DNA of 64,000 bases from NVTR01 sp965237505. GTDB lineage: Bacteria; Pseudomonadota; Alphaproteobacteria; Rhodobacterales; Rhodobacteraceae. How positions within the stretch are numbered: position 1 is the first letter of the stretch; each line of letters starts with the position of its first letter. The DNA is taken from positions 682,001 through 746,000 of the forward strand of contig CBDEFR010000009.1 of the NCBI GenBank assembly GCA_965237505.1, written 5' to 3'. The notes beneath the pieces were generated by a model. That model was not told the DNA's origin, ran no database searches, and saw nothing but the letters and a program-made list of their open reading frames with translations. Below are positions 63,437-64,000 of the stretch, one piece after another. Made by a program: the position numbers and the translations under genes.

Positions 63437-64000
63437 TTATTGCAGGTCATACGTTGGGGCCGATGCCAGATATGTCCATAGGCTGCGGCGTTTGGATAGG
63501 AAAACTGTTCGGCCAATGGGTTGGCGCGTTTTTTCTTACGTGCACCAATATCCGCCAACAACTCATCGAAATGCTTGAAATGAAACGGTGCTGAACACAG
63601 CCCGCCGTACACTTGCGCCGCCGGGCGTTCATTGCGTTTCCAGTCCAGCATCATCTCGATATTGTCGAGCATTTCAGTGTCACTTGGCTGTCTCTTCAGT
63701 TGTCCGTCGGCAAAGCGCACCAGCCAGTTGGCGATCAATTCCGCTGCAAGAACCGTTGCAAAACTGGAATTAAACCCGACAAACCCCATGTCCGGCAGGT
63801 CCGGGTTCACTGACAGACGATAGACCCGGTACTGGCCGTCGGCTTCGATCAGTTTGTCCTGATATTCCTGCGCCAGAAACGGAATACCAAGATTCCAGCC
63901 GACCGCCAGCACCGACACATCGCAGCCGACCCGTTCACCATTGGTCAAAACGATCGCATCACCGGCGTATTTTTCAAAACTGGCGCGGATCGGTTTGATC
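63437..64000 (-). CDS. Flavin-containing monooxygenase, C-terminal part
   Basis: The gene continues past the window edge, so only the C-terminal half is seen. Recognisable are CDVSVLAVGWNLGIPF, VNPDLPDMGFVGFNSS and HFDELLADIG. Near 63470 one base seems to be missing: the alternative frame reads LASAPTYDLQ and stops at 63437, while the as-sequenced frame runs on to 63391 with unrelated text. FMO-type enzymes oxidise amines, sulfides or ketones; the substrate is unknown. Confidence 0.75.

Overview
The window looks like a chromosome segment of a Rhodobacterales (Roseobacter-type) alphaproteobacterium. The evidence is gene order and family types. The run aroA-cmk-rpsA-ihfB-lapA-trpF-trpB is intact apart from insertions. 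So is the run miaB-phoH-ybeY-corC-lnt-metK-trmB, with a SAM/SAH-type riboswitch in front of metK. An irr gene diverges from fabA-fabB-fabI, and a pca/pob protocatechuate operon contains a BKACE gene. No rRNA, tRNA or CRISPR array was seen.

Layout. 1-22.8 kb is mostly a minus-strand housekeeping block: tryptophan synthesis, ribosomal protein S1, IHF-beta, cytidylate kinase, EPSP synthase, tRNA modification, SAM synthesis and lipoprotein acylation. It is broken by one IS630 element beside a sulfite-oxidase-like/cytochrome b pair, and by an ABM-monooxygenase/LysR pair flanked by two copies of the rpsA promoter-leader. 22.8-27.3 kb is a single glycosyltransferase gene split by three insertion sequences. 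27.4-30.5 kb holds irr and the unsaturated fatty-acid genes. 30.6-36.6 kb holds an M50 protease gene and a threonine-dehydratase-like gene, each split by one IS, with a haloacid dehalogenase and a hydrolase between them. 36.8-45.3 kb is an intact catabolic operon (pobA-pcaDCHG-BKACE-pcaB, then a zinc alcohol dehydrogenase and an enolase-superfamily enzyme) that turns 4-hydroxybenzoate into beta-ketoadipate.

45.6-63.1 kb is an IS graveyard built into a signalling cluster: Ser/Thr kinase, FHA protein, PP2C phosphatase and a lost fourth gene. The kinase is intact. The FHA gene is interrupted at codon 5 and again in its middle. The phosphatase has a one-base deletion in its metal-binding motif. 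Elements of the IS5, IS1380, IS4, IS21 (three types), and IS3 families sit here. Some are nested (IS21 inside IS4, IS5 inside IS21) and several carry stop codons or frameshifts. The window ends in a flavin monooxygenase gene.

The general picture is a genome undergoing recent IS expansion and gene decay. Several insertions can be undone on paper, because removing the IS and one copy of the target duplication restores an exact reading frame. The most unusual objects are a natural IstA-IstB fusion, three IS630 transposases whose poly-A slippery tract is 8, 7 or 9 long, an array of four different palindromes that extends a small protein, and the duplicated rpsA promoter-leader. I did not find a clear new defence or metabolic system.
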